Source: WTGJ01 sp965237765
GTDB lineage: Bacteria; Chloroflexota; Anaerolineae; Aggregatilineales; Phototrophicaceae
Direction: 5' to 3'
Assembly: GCA_965237765.1 (NCBI GenBank)
Contig: OZ250157.1
Coordinates: forward strand, 1,550,001 to 1,614,000
DNA: 64,000 nucleotides
Shown: piece by piece, positions 42,052 to 50,706 of the stretch
Position numbering within the stretch: the first letter of the stretch is position 1
Layout: the number at the start of each line of letters is the position of its first letter
The notes under the pieces: generated by a model
What the model saw: the letters and a program-made list of their open reading frames with translations, nothing else
Database searches by the model: none
Told to the model about the DNA's origin: nothing
Made by a program: the position numbers and the translations under genes

Positions 42052-43056
42052 TTGAGCACCCGATACCGGATGATGGTTGGGCTCTTGTGGTTGCTGCTGT
42101 GCTTCGGGGCGACGTTGAGGGCTCAGGAGAATGAAGCCTTGCCGGTACTGCGTGTTGGGGTGCTGCCGGTATTGAATACTTTGCCGATACATGTTGCCCA
42201 GGCAAGGGGTTACTTCGAAGATGCGGGAGTCAAGGTCGAGCTGTTCCCCGTCGGGAGCGCGGCAGACCTGCGCTTGGCCCTGTATTCGGATGCGCTGGAT
42301 GGCATCCAGGCCGATCTCGTCACTGCCTTGGTGATGAATTCGGGAGGGGTCAGTCTGCGCGTCGTTCGACATAACAAAATGAAGAAAATTCCCTTCTCGG
42401 CCCTGGTCGCCAGCCCCTGGAGTGATATAGATAATGCCGAGGAACTGGTTGGCGCACGCATTGGCATATCCCAGAATACGGTCATCCATTATCTGACGGA
42501 TCAGATGCTCACAAGCACCGCGATCGACAGCAATTTAGTGGTATATGAAGACGTGGAAAATGTGCTGAGTCGGCTGTACATTCTCGTTCGGGGCCGCCTG
42601 GATGCCGCCACCCTGCCGCAACCTCATATCAAGATGGCAATCGACGCTGGCGGTCGTGTGCTCATCGATGATTCGGTGCTGGATTACGTGCCGGAAGCGG
42701 TCAGTTTCCGAGTCGATGTTTTGGCAGAGATGCCAGCGGCGGTACGTGCTTTCCTGCTGGCCTACGAGCAAGGGGTGAACGCGATCAATGACATGAATGG
42801 CAGTTCGACGGCTTTCCAGGAAGCGCTTTACCAGGATGAAAGCACACGGTCCCTGTTGAGCACCCAGATGCCACCGGAACTATTTTTTAGCCTGGCGGTG
42901 TCTGTACCTAAATTCTTACCTGCCAGCGTACCGAGCGAGGACGAATTCGCTTCCGTGCACGATTGGGCGCTAGAAGTTGGGGTGATCGAAGAGGCACAGG
43001 CTTACGAAGATGTGGTCGATGGCGCTTACCTACCGGAAGTTTCGGATGGTGAATGA
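42052..43056 (+). CDS. NitT/TauT-type substrate-binding protein, fifth of the array
   Basis: A 334-residue exported binding protein. The TTG at 42052 is preceded by GAGGG at a suitable distance; an ATG at 42070 is the alternative. The signal peptide is RMMVGLLWLLLCFGATLRAQ. The mature protein has VLPVLNTLPIHVAQARGYFEDAGVKVELF, LDGIQADLVTALVM, IGISQNTVIHYLTDQML and a C-terminal DWALEVGVIEEAQAYEDVVDGAYLPEV. Its stop overlaps the ATPase start (ATGA), so it is the member most directly tied to the transporter core. Confidence 0.88.
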   Translation: MSTRYRMMVGLLWLLLCFGATLRAQENEALPVLRVGVLPVLNTLPIHVAQARGYFEDAGVKVELFPVGSAADLRLALYSDALDGIQADLVTALVMNSGGVSLRVVRHNKMKKIPFSALVASPWSDIDNAEELVGARIGISQNTVIHYLTDQMLTSTAIDSNLVVYEDVENVLSRLYILVRGRLDAATLPQPHIKMAIDAGGRVLIDDSVLDYVPEAVSFRVDVLAEMPAAVRAFLLAYEQGVNAINDMNGSSTAFQEALYQDESTRSLLSTQMPPELFFSLAVSVPKFLPASVPSEDEFASVHDWALEVGVIEEAQAYEDVVDGAYLPEVSDGE

Positions 43057-43850
43057 GCCGTCGTGTGAGCGTACACTATAAAATAGGAAAAATGAACGAG
43101 ATTACCCACCTCGAATTGTGCGAGGTTGATTTTCGCTATGGCAACGGGCCAGCGCTGCTCGCGGGTCTGGATTGGCGCATCGGCCGCGGCGAAACCTGGG
43201 CGTTACTCGGGCCTTCGGGTTGCGGCAAGACGACATTACTTTATCTGCTGGCTGGAATGCGACGGCCGCAACGTGGCGCCGTGCGTTTCGACGGCGAGGC
43301 GCTCCACCGGCCGTGCCGGGAAATCGGTCTCGTTTTGCAAGATTTTGGCCTGTTGCCCTGGCTCTCGGCAGCGGAGAACGTCTCGCTGGGGATGCGCCTG
43401 CGCGGCCTGCCGCGAAAGGAGCGCACGTCGCGGCGCGACTTCTGGCTCGAGCGTCTGGGGCTGATGGAGGTCGCGGCGCATTTCCCCGGGCAACTCAGCG
43501 GCGGGCAGCGGCAGCGCGTGGCCCTGGCGCGCTTGCTCGCGCTGCAAACGGAGGCGCTGCTGCTGGATGAGCCCTTCGCTTCCGTTGACGAGCTCACGCG
43601 GGAACGGTTGCAAGGGGTACTCGGGCGGTTGGTCGCCGAATTGGGCGCGACGCAGGTGCTCGTCACCCACAGTGTGGAGGAAGCGGCGCTGCTGGCGGAG
43701 CGAGTAGCCCTCATCCTGGAGCCGCCGCCAATTGCGCAATTGACGTTGCTGGAAAACCCTTGCTGGCGCGGCGGTGGCGAGCTGCCGGCGCGCGAAGATC
43801 CCGCCTATTTCGCCTTTTGCCGCGAGATTCGTAAGTTACTGATGACATGA
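43053..43850 (+). CDS. NitT/TauT-type ABC transporter ATP-binding protein
   Basis: A 265-residue ATPase of the SsuB/TauB/ThiZ group. Walker A is LGPSGCGKTTLL, the Q-loop is EIGLVLQDFGLLPWLSAAENV, the signature LSGGQRQRVALARLLAL and Walker B EALLLDEPFASVDELT, with the switch histidine in VTHSVEEAALLAERV. It starts at 43053 overlapping the fifth binding-protein stop (ATGA); an ATG at 43092 (MNEITHLELCEVDF) would give a more usual N-terminus and cannot be ruled out. It overlaps the permease gene downstream by ATGA. Confidence 0.92.
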   Translation: MSRRVSVHYKIGKMNEITHLELCEVDFRYGNGPALLAGLDWRIGRGETWALLGPSGCGKTTLLYLLAGMRRPQRGAVRFDGEALHRPCREIGLVLQDFGLLPWLSAAENVSLGMRLRGLPRKERTSRRDFWLERLGLMEVAAHFPGQLSGGQRQRVALARLLALQTEALLLDEPFASVDELTRERLQGVLGRLVAELGATQVLVTHSVEEAALLAERVALILEPPPIAQLTLLENPCWRGGGELPAREDPAYFAFCREIRKLLMT

Positions 43851-44605
43851 AACTGCGGCTGGGGAGGTGGATGATTCTGCTCGTCGAATTGGTGGCTCTC
43901 TTGTTACTATGGGAGCTGGCGGCAGCGGGCGGGCGCATCCCATTCCTGCCACCGCCAACGGATGTGCTGCGCGTCCTCTACGCCGAGCGCGCTGTTCTAT
44001 GGGGTCATTTCCTCATCTCCGCGCGCCGCGTGCTGATGAGTGTCGCGTTCAGCGTGGGCATCGGCGCGCCGCTGGCGATCCTCTCCGCCAGTAGCCGAAC
44101 GCTGGACCGCGCGCTCTCACCCATATTCTATTTCTTCTATCCAGTGCCGAAGGTGGTCTTTTTGCCGATACTATTTTTTCTGGTTGGCCTGGGGGAGGAG
44201 AGCAAGCTGCTGCTCATCACGGCGATTATTGTTTTCCAGATCTATGTAATCGTGCGGGATGCGGCCTTACAGGTGCCGGCACAGACGCTGGATTCGATGG
44301 CATCGCTGGGGGCGGGGCGGGCACAATTGCTGCGCTATGTCTACCTGCCAGTGAGCCTGCCGGCCATCGTTACGGCGCTCAAGGTGAGCAGCGCCATCGC
44401 GATTGCGGTGCTCTACATCGCCGAGCACACGGGGAGCCTGCAGGGCCTGGGCGCTTACATCAAGTTGAATTATGGTAGCGTGCAAACGGAGAAGGTCTAC
44501 GCGGGGGCGTTGGCGATGAGCGCGCTGGGACTATCCGTTTTCGCGGTCTTGAGCGCGCTGGAAATGAGGGTGACGCGCTGGCAAAAGGTGTCGTCAGAGG
44601 GTTAG
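43847..44605 (+). CDS. NitT/TauT-type ABC transporter permease
   Basis: A 252-residue inner-membrane permease with six hydrophobic segments. The EAA loop that contacts the ATPase is near TLDSMASLGAGRAQLLRYVYLPVSLPAIVTAL, as in SsuC/TauC. IPFLPPPTDVLRVLYAER near the N-terminus is the usual periplasmic loop (P-x-P-x-x-V). The start overlaps the ATPase stop (ATGA). A single permease serves five or six binding modules, so it must dimerise and accept different receptors. Its 3' end overlaps the tatA stop on the other strand. Confidence 0.92.
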   Translation: MKLRLGRWMILLVELVALLLLWELAAAGGRIPFLPPPTDVLRVLYAERAVLWGHFLISARRVLMSVAFSVGIGAPLAILSASSRTLDRALSPIFYFFYPVPKVVFLPILFFLVGLGEESKLLLITAIIVFQIYVIVRDAALQVPAQTLDSMASLGAGRAQLLRYVYLPVSLPAIVTALKVSSAIAIAVLYIAEHTGSLQGLGAYIKLNYGSVQTEKVYAGALAMSALGLSVFAVLSALEMRVTRWQKVSSEG

Positions 44606-44778
44606 GTAGCGTCCTGCTGCCCCTCGGCGTCTTCTTCTTCGCCCTTGCGCAGGCCGCGGCGGAAGCTGGAGACAGCCTCGCCCATCTCGCCGCCCACGCG
44701 GGAGATGCGCCCGGCGCCGAAGAGGATCACCACAATCACCAGCACGATGAGCAATTCGGTCGGTCCGATATTGGGCAT
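44602..44778 (-). CDS. tatA: Sec-independent translocase protein TatA/TatE
   Basis: A 58-residue protein, found by reading the minus strand between the permease and the RraA-like gene. It reads MPNIGPTELLIVLVIVVILF, a single N-terminal membrane helix, then the TatA hinge FGAGRISRVGGEMGEAVSSFRRGLRKG (F-G-x-x-R-I/L-P-type and amphipathic helix) and an acidic tail EEEDAEGQQDAT. Length and order match TatA of Gram-positive and Chloroflexota type. AGGGGGG lies just upstream of the ATG at 44778. It would form the twin-arginine translocation pore together with TatC, which is not in this window. Confidence 0.88.
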   Translation of the reverse strand: MPNIGPTELLIVLVIVVILFGAGRISRVGGEMGEAVSSFRRGLRKGEEEDAEGQQDAT

Positions 44779-44849
44779 GGTCCCCCCTGCGGCCTATTTT
44801 GCCATTCAGGATAGCAGCGACAAGAGCCTGGCGCTAGCGCAAGACAGCT

Positions 44850-45578
44850 CTAGCGGCGGAGGCGGGCGCTCAGCTCGGCGATGTTAGCGCCCATTGCGCG
44901 GCGCGCTTCGCCCAATTGCGCGGATGTCAGCTCTTCCTGTCGTAGCGCATCGAGCACGATTTGCTCCGCCGCCAGGTATTGCGGCGCGGCGTCGGCAATT
45001 TCGCTGGCGATTGCATGTGGGATGAGGGTGACGCCGTTGGCATCAGCGTGCAGCAAATCGTTCGGCGCGACCACGCAGCCACCGAGTTGCACCGGCACAT
45101 GCGTTTGCAGCAAGTGGAAATAGCCATGCGAGGCGATCGTGCCATCGGTCCATACGGGAAAACTGAGCGCTCGCACCTGCTCCAGATCGCGCCCGGCGCC
45201 ACTGCTGATGAGGCCGACGGCGCCAAAGCGCTGGTAGGAGGAGCACATCACCTCGCCAAAGGTGGCGGCGGCTTGAGGTTCATCCAAGTCTTGCATGACG
45301 ATGATAGGCGGCCCGCTCAGCTCGGTGAAGCGAGCTACCTGCTCATCGAGCGACGCGTAGCCAGCGCCCGCGCTGGCCGGCGGCGAGGAGCAGCGGCAGG
45401 TGATCGTCGCCGCGAAACCAACGATGGTGGGCATTTCCGGAAAATTGGCGCGGATGCGGGCGTTCATATAGCCCGTATGGCGCGGCTGTATGGCGAATAG
45501 CTCGATGACGTTGCAGATGGTGGGCGTATCGATTGTGCGTAGGGTGGCGAGCGTTTCTGGGGTGATCGCTTCGGGCAT
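44850..45578 (-). CDS. RraA-like family protein (HMG/CHA aldolase-type fold)
   Basis: A 242-residue protein of the RraA/HMG-aldolase family. The core is FGEVMCSSYQRFGAVGLISSGAGRDLEQVRALSFPVWTDGTIASHGYFHLLQTHVPVQLGGCVVAPNDLLHADANGVTLIPHA. The G-x-x-R-D motif and the D-x-D/DANG metal site of the family are present. These proteins either inhibit RNase E (RraA) or act as class II pyruvate aldolases on hydroxymethylglutarate-like acids. In a Gram-positive-like or Chloroflexota organism an aldolase role is more likely. It lies 40 bases downstream of the phosphodiesterase gene and may be the last gene of that operon. Confidence 0.82.
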   Translation of the reverse strand: MPEAITPETLATLRTIDTPTICNVIELFAIQPRHTGYMNARIRANFPEMPTIVGFAATITCRCSSPPASAGAGYASLDEQVARFTELSGPPIIVMQDLDEPQAAATFGEVMCSSYQRFGAVGLISSGAGRDLEQVRALSFPVWTDGTIASHGYFHLLQTHVPVQLGGCVVAPNDLLHADANGVTLIPHAIASEIADAAPQYLAAEQIVLDALRQEELTSAQLGEARRAMGANIAELSARLRR

Positions 45579-45618
45579 GGCAGCGCGGCCTTTCTTTCGT
45601 TGGAGGTTCGGGCGGCGC

Positions 45619-47058
45619 TTATTCTAGCAGCAATTTGGGATCGTCGGCGGTGAGGGCATGCACACCCTTCGCGCGCAGTTGGTGGGCGCTCTCGCGGTTC
45701 AATTGCGTCCAGCAGATGATGCCGAGGCCGGCACCATGGACGGCGTCGAGCCATTCTTCCGTCATCAATGCGACGTTATCCGGCTCGGTATCCCAGCAGG
45801 CGTGCGCGAATTCGGCGCCGACGGCCCGCGCGAGGGAGACGGCATCCACATTCGCGTAGCTGAAGAGCACCGAAATCGGTAGCTCGGGGCACGCGCGCTT
45901 GATCGCGGCTAACCAATCGACGCGAAAGCTGGCGATGATGGTGGCGTGCAGGTAATCATATTGCCGCAAGATTTCCAGCGCGCGCGCGCCGGCGTCGTGA
46001 TTGATGGCTTTGATTTCGAGGTAGATGCCCACCCCGCAGCGTTTGCAGGTGGCGACCGCTTCTTCTAGCGAAGGCAACGCGGGCGCCAACGCGCGCGCCT
46101 CTTCCCAGCGCAAATCGACGATGGGGCGGCTCGGGCCGAAGGTGCGGCGCAGGCTGTCATCATGCAGGATGACGGGCACGTGGTCGGCGGTATAACGCAG
46201 ATCCATCTCTACCATATCGCAACCCAGTTCGGCTGCCTTGGCGAATGATTCCAGCGTGTTTTCAGGCTCGTGAGCGGAGGCGCCACGGTGGCCGACACGC
46301 AGGACGCGTCGTTGACCGCGCGGATATTTTGCCGCCAAATATTCGACCCAGGAATTAACACGGCGAGGGATCCATGTAGCCATCACCGTCCAGGGGACGA
46401 AAGGCGCTTTATCCAGCGCGAATTCCCGCGTGAATTCGTAGCTGGGGGCGAAGCGGTGCCGCTCCAACCAGGTATGGATGAGTTGGTTGGTATCTGGGGT
46501 GCGAGCCGGGCGGAGTTGCGTTTCGAAGAGCGGCGTGACGTGCAAGCCCATGGCGCCGGCGCGCTGGCCGCAGGACATATCCGTATGTGGGCGCCGTTCT
46601 TGCAGGCGCGCGGGTGTGGCGGCGAAGGCGTGCTTGCCCGGTTCGGATAGCAGGCAGAGGTGGCCATCGTCGGTGAGGGGCAAAGCGCCGTCTTCCGTTC
46701 TCATGGGATCCCATTTGCCATGCCAGCTGGCATCGGCGGCGATGAGGCGCTCGTCGGCATCCAGGTAGAGCCAGGTATGCTCCAGCTCATAGAGGTGCTG
46801 GATATCCCAATCCCACCAGATGGCGTATTCGATGGCGGCCGTCGTGCCGGCGGGCAGGGCGATTTGGCGCGGGAAAGAAGGCGACGGAGCGTCTTCGCGA
46901 AAAACCGTGATGCCGACGGCATCCGGCGGGAAAGGATCGCGCGAATCGAAGCGGATGCGCGGCGCGTGGCGGGCGGCGAGAGCGAGGTCGGGGTCGTCCG
47001 CGAGCGTGGGGAGCTCCTCGCGGGCAGCGGGCGGTGCGTTTATTTCTCTTGTCCCCAA
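45619..47058 (-). CDS. Glycerophosphodiester phosphodiesterase with a novel N-terminal domain
   Basis: A 479-residue protein. Residues about 245-479 are a GDPD/UgpQ domain: VGHRGASAHEPENTLESFAKAAELGCDMVEMDLRYTADHVPVILHDDSL holds the catalytic H-R, E-N-T, E-x-D and H-D residues, and YLEIKAINH follows. It would hydrolyse glycerophosphodiesters to glycerol-3-phosphate and an alcohol. The first 240 residues are a separate domain with many aromatic residues (IWWDWDIQHLYELEHTWLYLD; ADASWHGKWDPMR) and no signal peptide that I can see; I do not recognise it. The start overlaps the ATPase gene by 19 bases, so it is part of the ABC operon. Confidence 0.85.
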   Translation of the reverse strand: MGTREINAPPAAREELPTLADDPDLALAARHAPRIRFDSRDPFPPDAVGITVFREDAPSPSFPRQIALPAGTTAAIEYAIWWDWDIQHLYELEHTWLYLDADERLIAADASWHGKWDPMRTEDGALPLTDDGHLCLLSEPGKHAFAATPARLQERRPHTDMSCGQRAGAMGLHVTPLFETQLRPARTPDTNQLIHTWLERHRFAPSYEFTREFALDKAPFVPWTVMATWIPRRVNSWVEYLAAKYPRGQRRVLRVGHRGASAHEPENTLESFAKAAELGCDMVEMDLRYTADHVPVILHDDSLRRTFGPSRPIVDLRWEEARALAPALPSLEEAVATCKRCGVGIYLEIKAINHDAGARALEILRQYDYLHATIIASFRVDWLAAIKRACPELPISVLFSYANVDAVSLARAVGAEFAHACWDTEPDNVALMTEEWLDAVHGAGLGIICWTQLNRESAHQLRAKGVHALTADDPKLLLE

Positions 47059-48137
47059 AGGATGGATTGGCGCGTGTGACGATCGAAGAAATGCGCCTTC
47101 TCGGCGTTGACAGTGAGCGCCACGTTTTCACCTGCAGATAGGCGAAGCGCTGGGTCCGCGAGGACGAGCAAGCGCTCCTGCCCGATGACGACTTCCAGCA
47201 TATCGTCTCGGCCCAGCGGTTCAACGATGCTGATTTGACCGTGGAGAGCGCCATCTTGCGCGTTATCGGCAACCAGGATGTCTTCCGGGCGCAGGCCAAG
47301 GGTGAGCGGGCCGTTGTGTTGCAGGGCGAGCGCGGCGCGCTCGCGGGCGAGGGTGAGCTGCAGCGATTCGTTGGCCAGGCGCACGTCACCGTTGGCCGCC
47401 TGCGCTTCAACGTCGAACAAATTCATCGGCGGGTTGCCGACGAAGCCAGCGATGAATAGTGTGCGCGGGCGCTCGTAGAGGTCCTCCGGCGTGCCGAAGG
47501 CTTCCAGCCGCCCCTCGTTGATGACGGCGATGCGATCCGCCATCGTCATCGCTTCCACTTGATCATGCGTTACGTAGATAGAGGTGATGCCGAGGCGCTG
47601 TTGCAGCTGGCGGATTTCGCCGCGCATGGTGAGGCGCAGGCGCGCATCCAAGTTCGAGAGGGGCTCGTCGAAGAGCAACACGTCCGGCTCTTTGACGAGG
47701 GCGCGGCCGAGGGCGACGCGCTGCTGCTGCCCGCCGCTGAGCTCGCCCGGGCGGCGCGAGAGCAGCTGGCCGATGCCCATCGTGTCGGCTGCGTGCTGGA
47801 CTCGGCGCTGTTGTTCTTCTTTCGCGACGCCCTTCAGCTTGAGCGGGTAAGACATGTTGCCGAAGACCGTCATGTGCGGATAGAGCGCGTAGGATTGGAA
47901 GACCATGCCAATGTTACGGTCTTTGGGCGCGATCTGGTTGACGAGGCGCTCGCCAAAATAGATTTCACCCGTGCTCGGCTTATAGATTCCGGCCAGCATC
48001 AGCAGCGTTGTTGTTTTACCGCAGCCCGAAGGTCCGAGGAAAGCGACGAATTCGCCATCGCCGACCTGCAGGTCTAAGTCTTCCACGGCGACGACGTTGC
48101 CGAAGGATTTACCCAAATTCTCGAGGCGAATGTCCAT
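47040..48137 (-). CDS. ugpC: Carbohydrate ABC transporter ATP-binding protein, UgpC/MsmX type
   Basis: A 365-residue ATPase of the CUT1 sugar-transporter group. The start at 48137 (MDIRLENLGKSFGNVVAVEDLDL) overlaps the permease stop by ATGA. Walker A GPSGCGKT lies at 35-42, signature LSGGQQQRVALGRAL near 135, Walker B VLLFDEPLSNLD near 155, and the TOBE-type regulatory region runs from about 235 to 365 (NNPM-like NPPMNLFDVEA, then TLGLRPEDILV). It energises the two permeases upstream. The symbol follows the Ugp-like operon content; maltose-type specificity is equally compatible. Confidence 0.9.
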   Translation of the reverse strand: MDIRLENLGKSFGNVVAVEDLDLQVGDGEFVAFLGPSGCGKTTTLLMLAGIYKPSTGEIYFGERLVNQIAPKDRNIGMVFQSYALYPHMTVFGNMSYPLKLKGVAKEEQQRRVQHAADTMGIGQLLSRRPGELSGGQQQRVALGRALVKEPDVLLFDEPLSNLDARLRLTMRGEIRQLQQRLGITSIYVTHDQVEAMTMADRIAVINEGRLEAFGTPEDLYERPRTLFIAGFVGNPPMNLFDVEAQAANGDVRLANESLQLTLARERAALALQHNGPLTLGLRPEDILVADNAQDGALHGQISIVEPLGRDDMLEVVIGQERLLVLADPALRLSAGENVALTVNAEKAHFFDRHTRQSILWGQEK

Positions 48138-49669
48138 CAGGAGCTTCCCTTCGTACCGCCGGCATAGATATTCAGCAGGTATTCCTGCGCGAAGATGAAG
48201 AAGATGAAAATGGGGATGAGCTGGAGTAGCCCGATCGCGGCGATCTGGTTCCAATCTACCGGGGCGGTTTCGCTGATCAGCGAATTGAGCAACACGGGCA
48301 GGGTGTTCGTGCCGGCGCCGGTGCTATAGGTCGCGGGGATAAGGTAGGCATTCCAGCCACTAATGAAGGCGAAGATACCCAATGCCAGCATACCAGGGCG
48401 AATCTGCGGCAACAGAATCTGCCAATAAGTCCGGAAGCGCGAAGCGCCGTCGATCAACGCCGAGCGCTCCATATCCCAGGGGATGTGATCGAAGAAGCCC
48501 TTCATCAACCAGATGCCCAGCGGCAGCTCGAAGCCGACCATCACCAGCGCGATGCCGCCCAGTTTGTTAAAGCCAACGATCTCCCCCAGCAGCGGCAAAT
48601 TGCTCAGGTGACGCAGTACGAAGAAGATGGGAATCAGCAGCGTAACCGCCGGGAAGCCATGCAGGATGAGGGATAGTGATAAGAAACTTTTGCGGCCGGG
48701 GAATTTCATCCGCGAGAGTGCGTAGCCGGCCATCGAAGAGACAAAAAGCACTGTGACCGTCATCGCCACGGCCACTAACAGCGAATTGAGCAGGACGCCG
48801 CCCAGATCGAATTGGTAGCCTTCGATATTGCTCGTGCGGAGGTATTGCCAATTATTCAGCGTGAAGCCGCCGAAGCGGCCATTGCCGGTGACTGGCACAA
48901 TGCCCTGTGTGCGCGTAGAAAAACTGGCGATGAAGATCCAGGCATAGCCGACGAGCAAGGGCGAGAACATCGTGATGAGCGCCAGATAAGGGCTCCAGGA
49001 CGCCGGCCAGAAGAGCAGCAGGATGGCGAAGGCGATGGCCACGAGCGCGCCCTGCCAGATCGCCTCTGTATCCGCCGCCGTTTCCAGCGCGACGCGGACG
49101 GTCTTTTGCAGCTCCTCTTGCTCTTCGCCAGTTCCGCGCAGGAAGCGGAAACGCAACGGATCACCCGGTTCGGTCTGCGCGACGCGCTGGTTTAGGTCGC
49201 CGAGGGTGATGGGCGTGCGGCGGATGGCGGTGATGAGGTCACCGACTTGCAGATCGGCCGCTTCCGCCGCGCCGCCGGGCATGAGCGCTTCGACGAGGAT
49301 GCCCTCGTCCGTTTGGCGCAGCGTCATCTCCAGCGAGCTGCGCGGCGCGAAGGGCCCCTGCGTGGTGACGGCGTAGCCCAGCTGCACCGCCGCGTAGACG
49401 ACCAGCGCTGAGAGGGCGCTCAAGAGCAACGCGCGGCCGAGCGGCTTCTGCGCGCGCAGGGCCAGGCTGCTGCCGATGAGGGCGATATATGGCAGTAAAT
49501 CTCGCAGCGCGTCGGCCAGGAGCGGGGTGAAGGTTTCCACCACGCTGACGCTTGCCAGCAATGGACCCAACAGGTTGCCGAAAAAGACGGAAATCCCTGC
49601 CACCACTACCGCGAAGAACAGGCCATTGCCGATGGCATGCGTGAGGGGGTGGCGCAATTGCACGGCCAT
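48137..49669 (-). CDS. MalG/UgpE-type ABC permease carrying a PDZ domain
   Basis: A 510-residue permease, far longer than the usual 270-300 residues. The C-terminal half (about 230-510) is a normal CUT1 permease with six helices and the EAA motif ERSALIDGASRFRTYWQILLPQIRPGML. The first 205 residues are an extension: two or three membrane segments (GLFFAVVVAGISVFFGNLLG; ALLLSALSALVVYAAVQLGYAV) and then a PDZ domain at about 113-195 with GILVEALMPGGAAEAADLQVGDLITAI. The gene is coupled on both sides by ATGA overlaps. The PDZ domain would face the outside and could bind a peptide or the receptor's tail. Confidence 0.9.
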   Translation of the reverse strand: MAVQLRHPLTHAIGNGLFFAVVVAGISVFFGNLLGPLLASVSVVETFTPLLADALRDLLPYIALIGSSLALRAQKPLGRALLLSALSALVVYAAVQLGYAVTTQGPFAPRSSLEMTLRQTDEGILVEALMPGGAAEAADLQVGDLITAIRRTPITLGDLNQRVAQTEPGDPLRFRFLRGTGEEQEELQKTVRVALETAADTEAIWQGALVAIAFAILLLFWPASWSPYLALITMFSPLLVGYAWIFIASFSTRTQGIVPVTGNGRFGGFTLNNWQYLRTSNIEGYQFDLGGVLLNSLLVAVAMTVTVLFVSSMAGYALSRMKFPGRKSFLSLSLILHGFPAVTLLIPIFFVLRHLSNLPLLGEIVGFNKLGGIALVMVGFELPLGIWLMKGFFDHIPWDMERSALIDGASRFRTYWQILLPQIRPGMLALGIFAFISGWNAYLIPATYSTGAGTNTLPVLLNSLISETAPVDWNQIAAIGLLQLIPIFIFFIFAQEYLLNIYAGGTKGSS

Positions 49670-50643
49670 CAGAGCTCCTCGATACGCGGCTCGGCGACGA
49701 GCTCATCGAAGCGGAAGAAACGCATATAGAGGATGGCAAGCACGACACCGACGACGACCAGCACGACGGCGAAGGCCGAGCCATAGCCCCATTGCGTGTT
49801 GCCGAAATAGTTGGAAAGCGCGCGGTTGTAGGCCGTCAGTGCCCAGACTTCTGTGTTGTAAACGACGCCGGGCGAGCCATTGGGGTAGAGCAAAATGATG
49901 TATTCGAAGGAGGTGAGCAGCGAGAGCGTCTGGTAGGTCGTCACGAAGAGCAGGGGCCAGCGCAGCAGCGGCAGGATGATGTAGCGGATGCGCTGCAGGG
50001 TGTTCGAGCCATCCACCAGCGAGGCGTTCAGCAAATCCTTCGGGATCGATTCGATAGCCGAGGTGAAGATGATCATGCCGAAACTGACGCCGACGAAGCC
50101 GTTGGTGAGGATGATGAGCATCCAAGGCACCTCGGTGGAGTAGATGATGGGCGCGAGGCCGAGCAATTCATTGAATTGGTTGACGATGCCGAAGGGTGGC
50201 TCCGCCATCAAGCGTTTCCAGATGAGCACATAGACGACCGGCGAAGTGATGCGCGGGAGCATCCAGAGCGCGCGGAAGAAGAAACCACTGCCGCGCGGGA
50301 TGTGTGTCGTCAGCAGCGAGACCAGCAGCGCCATCCCCACGTTGAAGAAGGACAGCGTCAGGAAGACGTAGAAGAGCGTGTTGAAAAAGATGCGTTGCAG
50401 GTATTGGTCGTTGAAGAGGGTGCGGTAATTCTCGGTACCGACGAAAGAATCGCGCGCCATCACGCCGAAATCGGAGGTGAAATTGGTGGTTTGCAAATCG
50501 GTCAGGCTGAGGAAGATGACGATGAGGGCGGGGATGAAGAAGAAGAGCAGGACGAGGATGGCGGCCGGCGCCAGGAAGCCATAGGCGGCTGCGCCCGGGA
50601 TACGGTAACGGCGGCGCGGGTGTGTAGCGGTGGATTGCGCCAT
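49669..50643 (-). CDS. MalF/UgpA-type ABC permease
   Basis: A 324-residue inner-membrane permease of the CUT1 group with six main helices. The EAA loop reads IPKDLLNASLVDGSNTLQRIRYIILPLLRWPLLF. A basic N-terminus (AQSTATHPRRRYRIPG) precedes the first helix, GFLAPAAILVLLFFFIPALIVIFLSLTD. Its stop overlaps the PDZ-permease start (ATGA). It forms the heterodimeric channel with that protein. The gap of 63 bases to the binding-protein gene upstream holds GC-rich sequence (GGGGCGGGGGCGCCCC at about 50658-50673) that may be a weak hairpin adjusting expression between receptor and permeases. Confidence 0.9.
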   Translation of the reverse strand: MAQSTATHPRRRYRIPGAAAYGFLAPAAILVLLFFFIPALIVIFLSLTDLQTTNFTSDFGVMARDSFVGTENYRTLFNDQYLQRIFFNTLFYVFLTLSFFNVGMALLVSLLTTHIPRGSGFFFRALWMLPRITSPVVYVLIWKRLMAEPPFGIVNQFNELLGLAPIIYSTEVPWMLIILTNGFVGVSFGMIIFTSAIESIPKDLLNASLVDGSNTLQRIRYIILPLLRWPLLFVTTYQTLSLLTSFEYIILLYPNGSPGVVYNTEVWALTAYNRALSNYFGNTQWGYGSAFAVVLVVVGVVLAILYMRFFRFDELVAEPRIEEL

Positions 50644-50706
50644 GCAGCGCCTCTTTGGGGCGGGGGCGCCCCAGGTATCAGAGCGCCCCGCCAGGTTCGG
50701 AATTCG

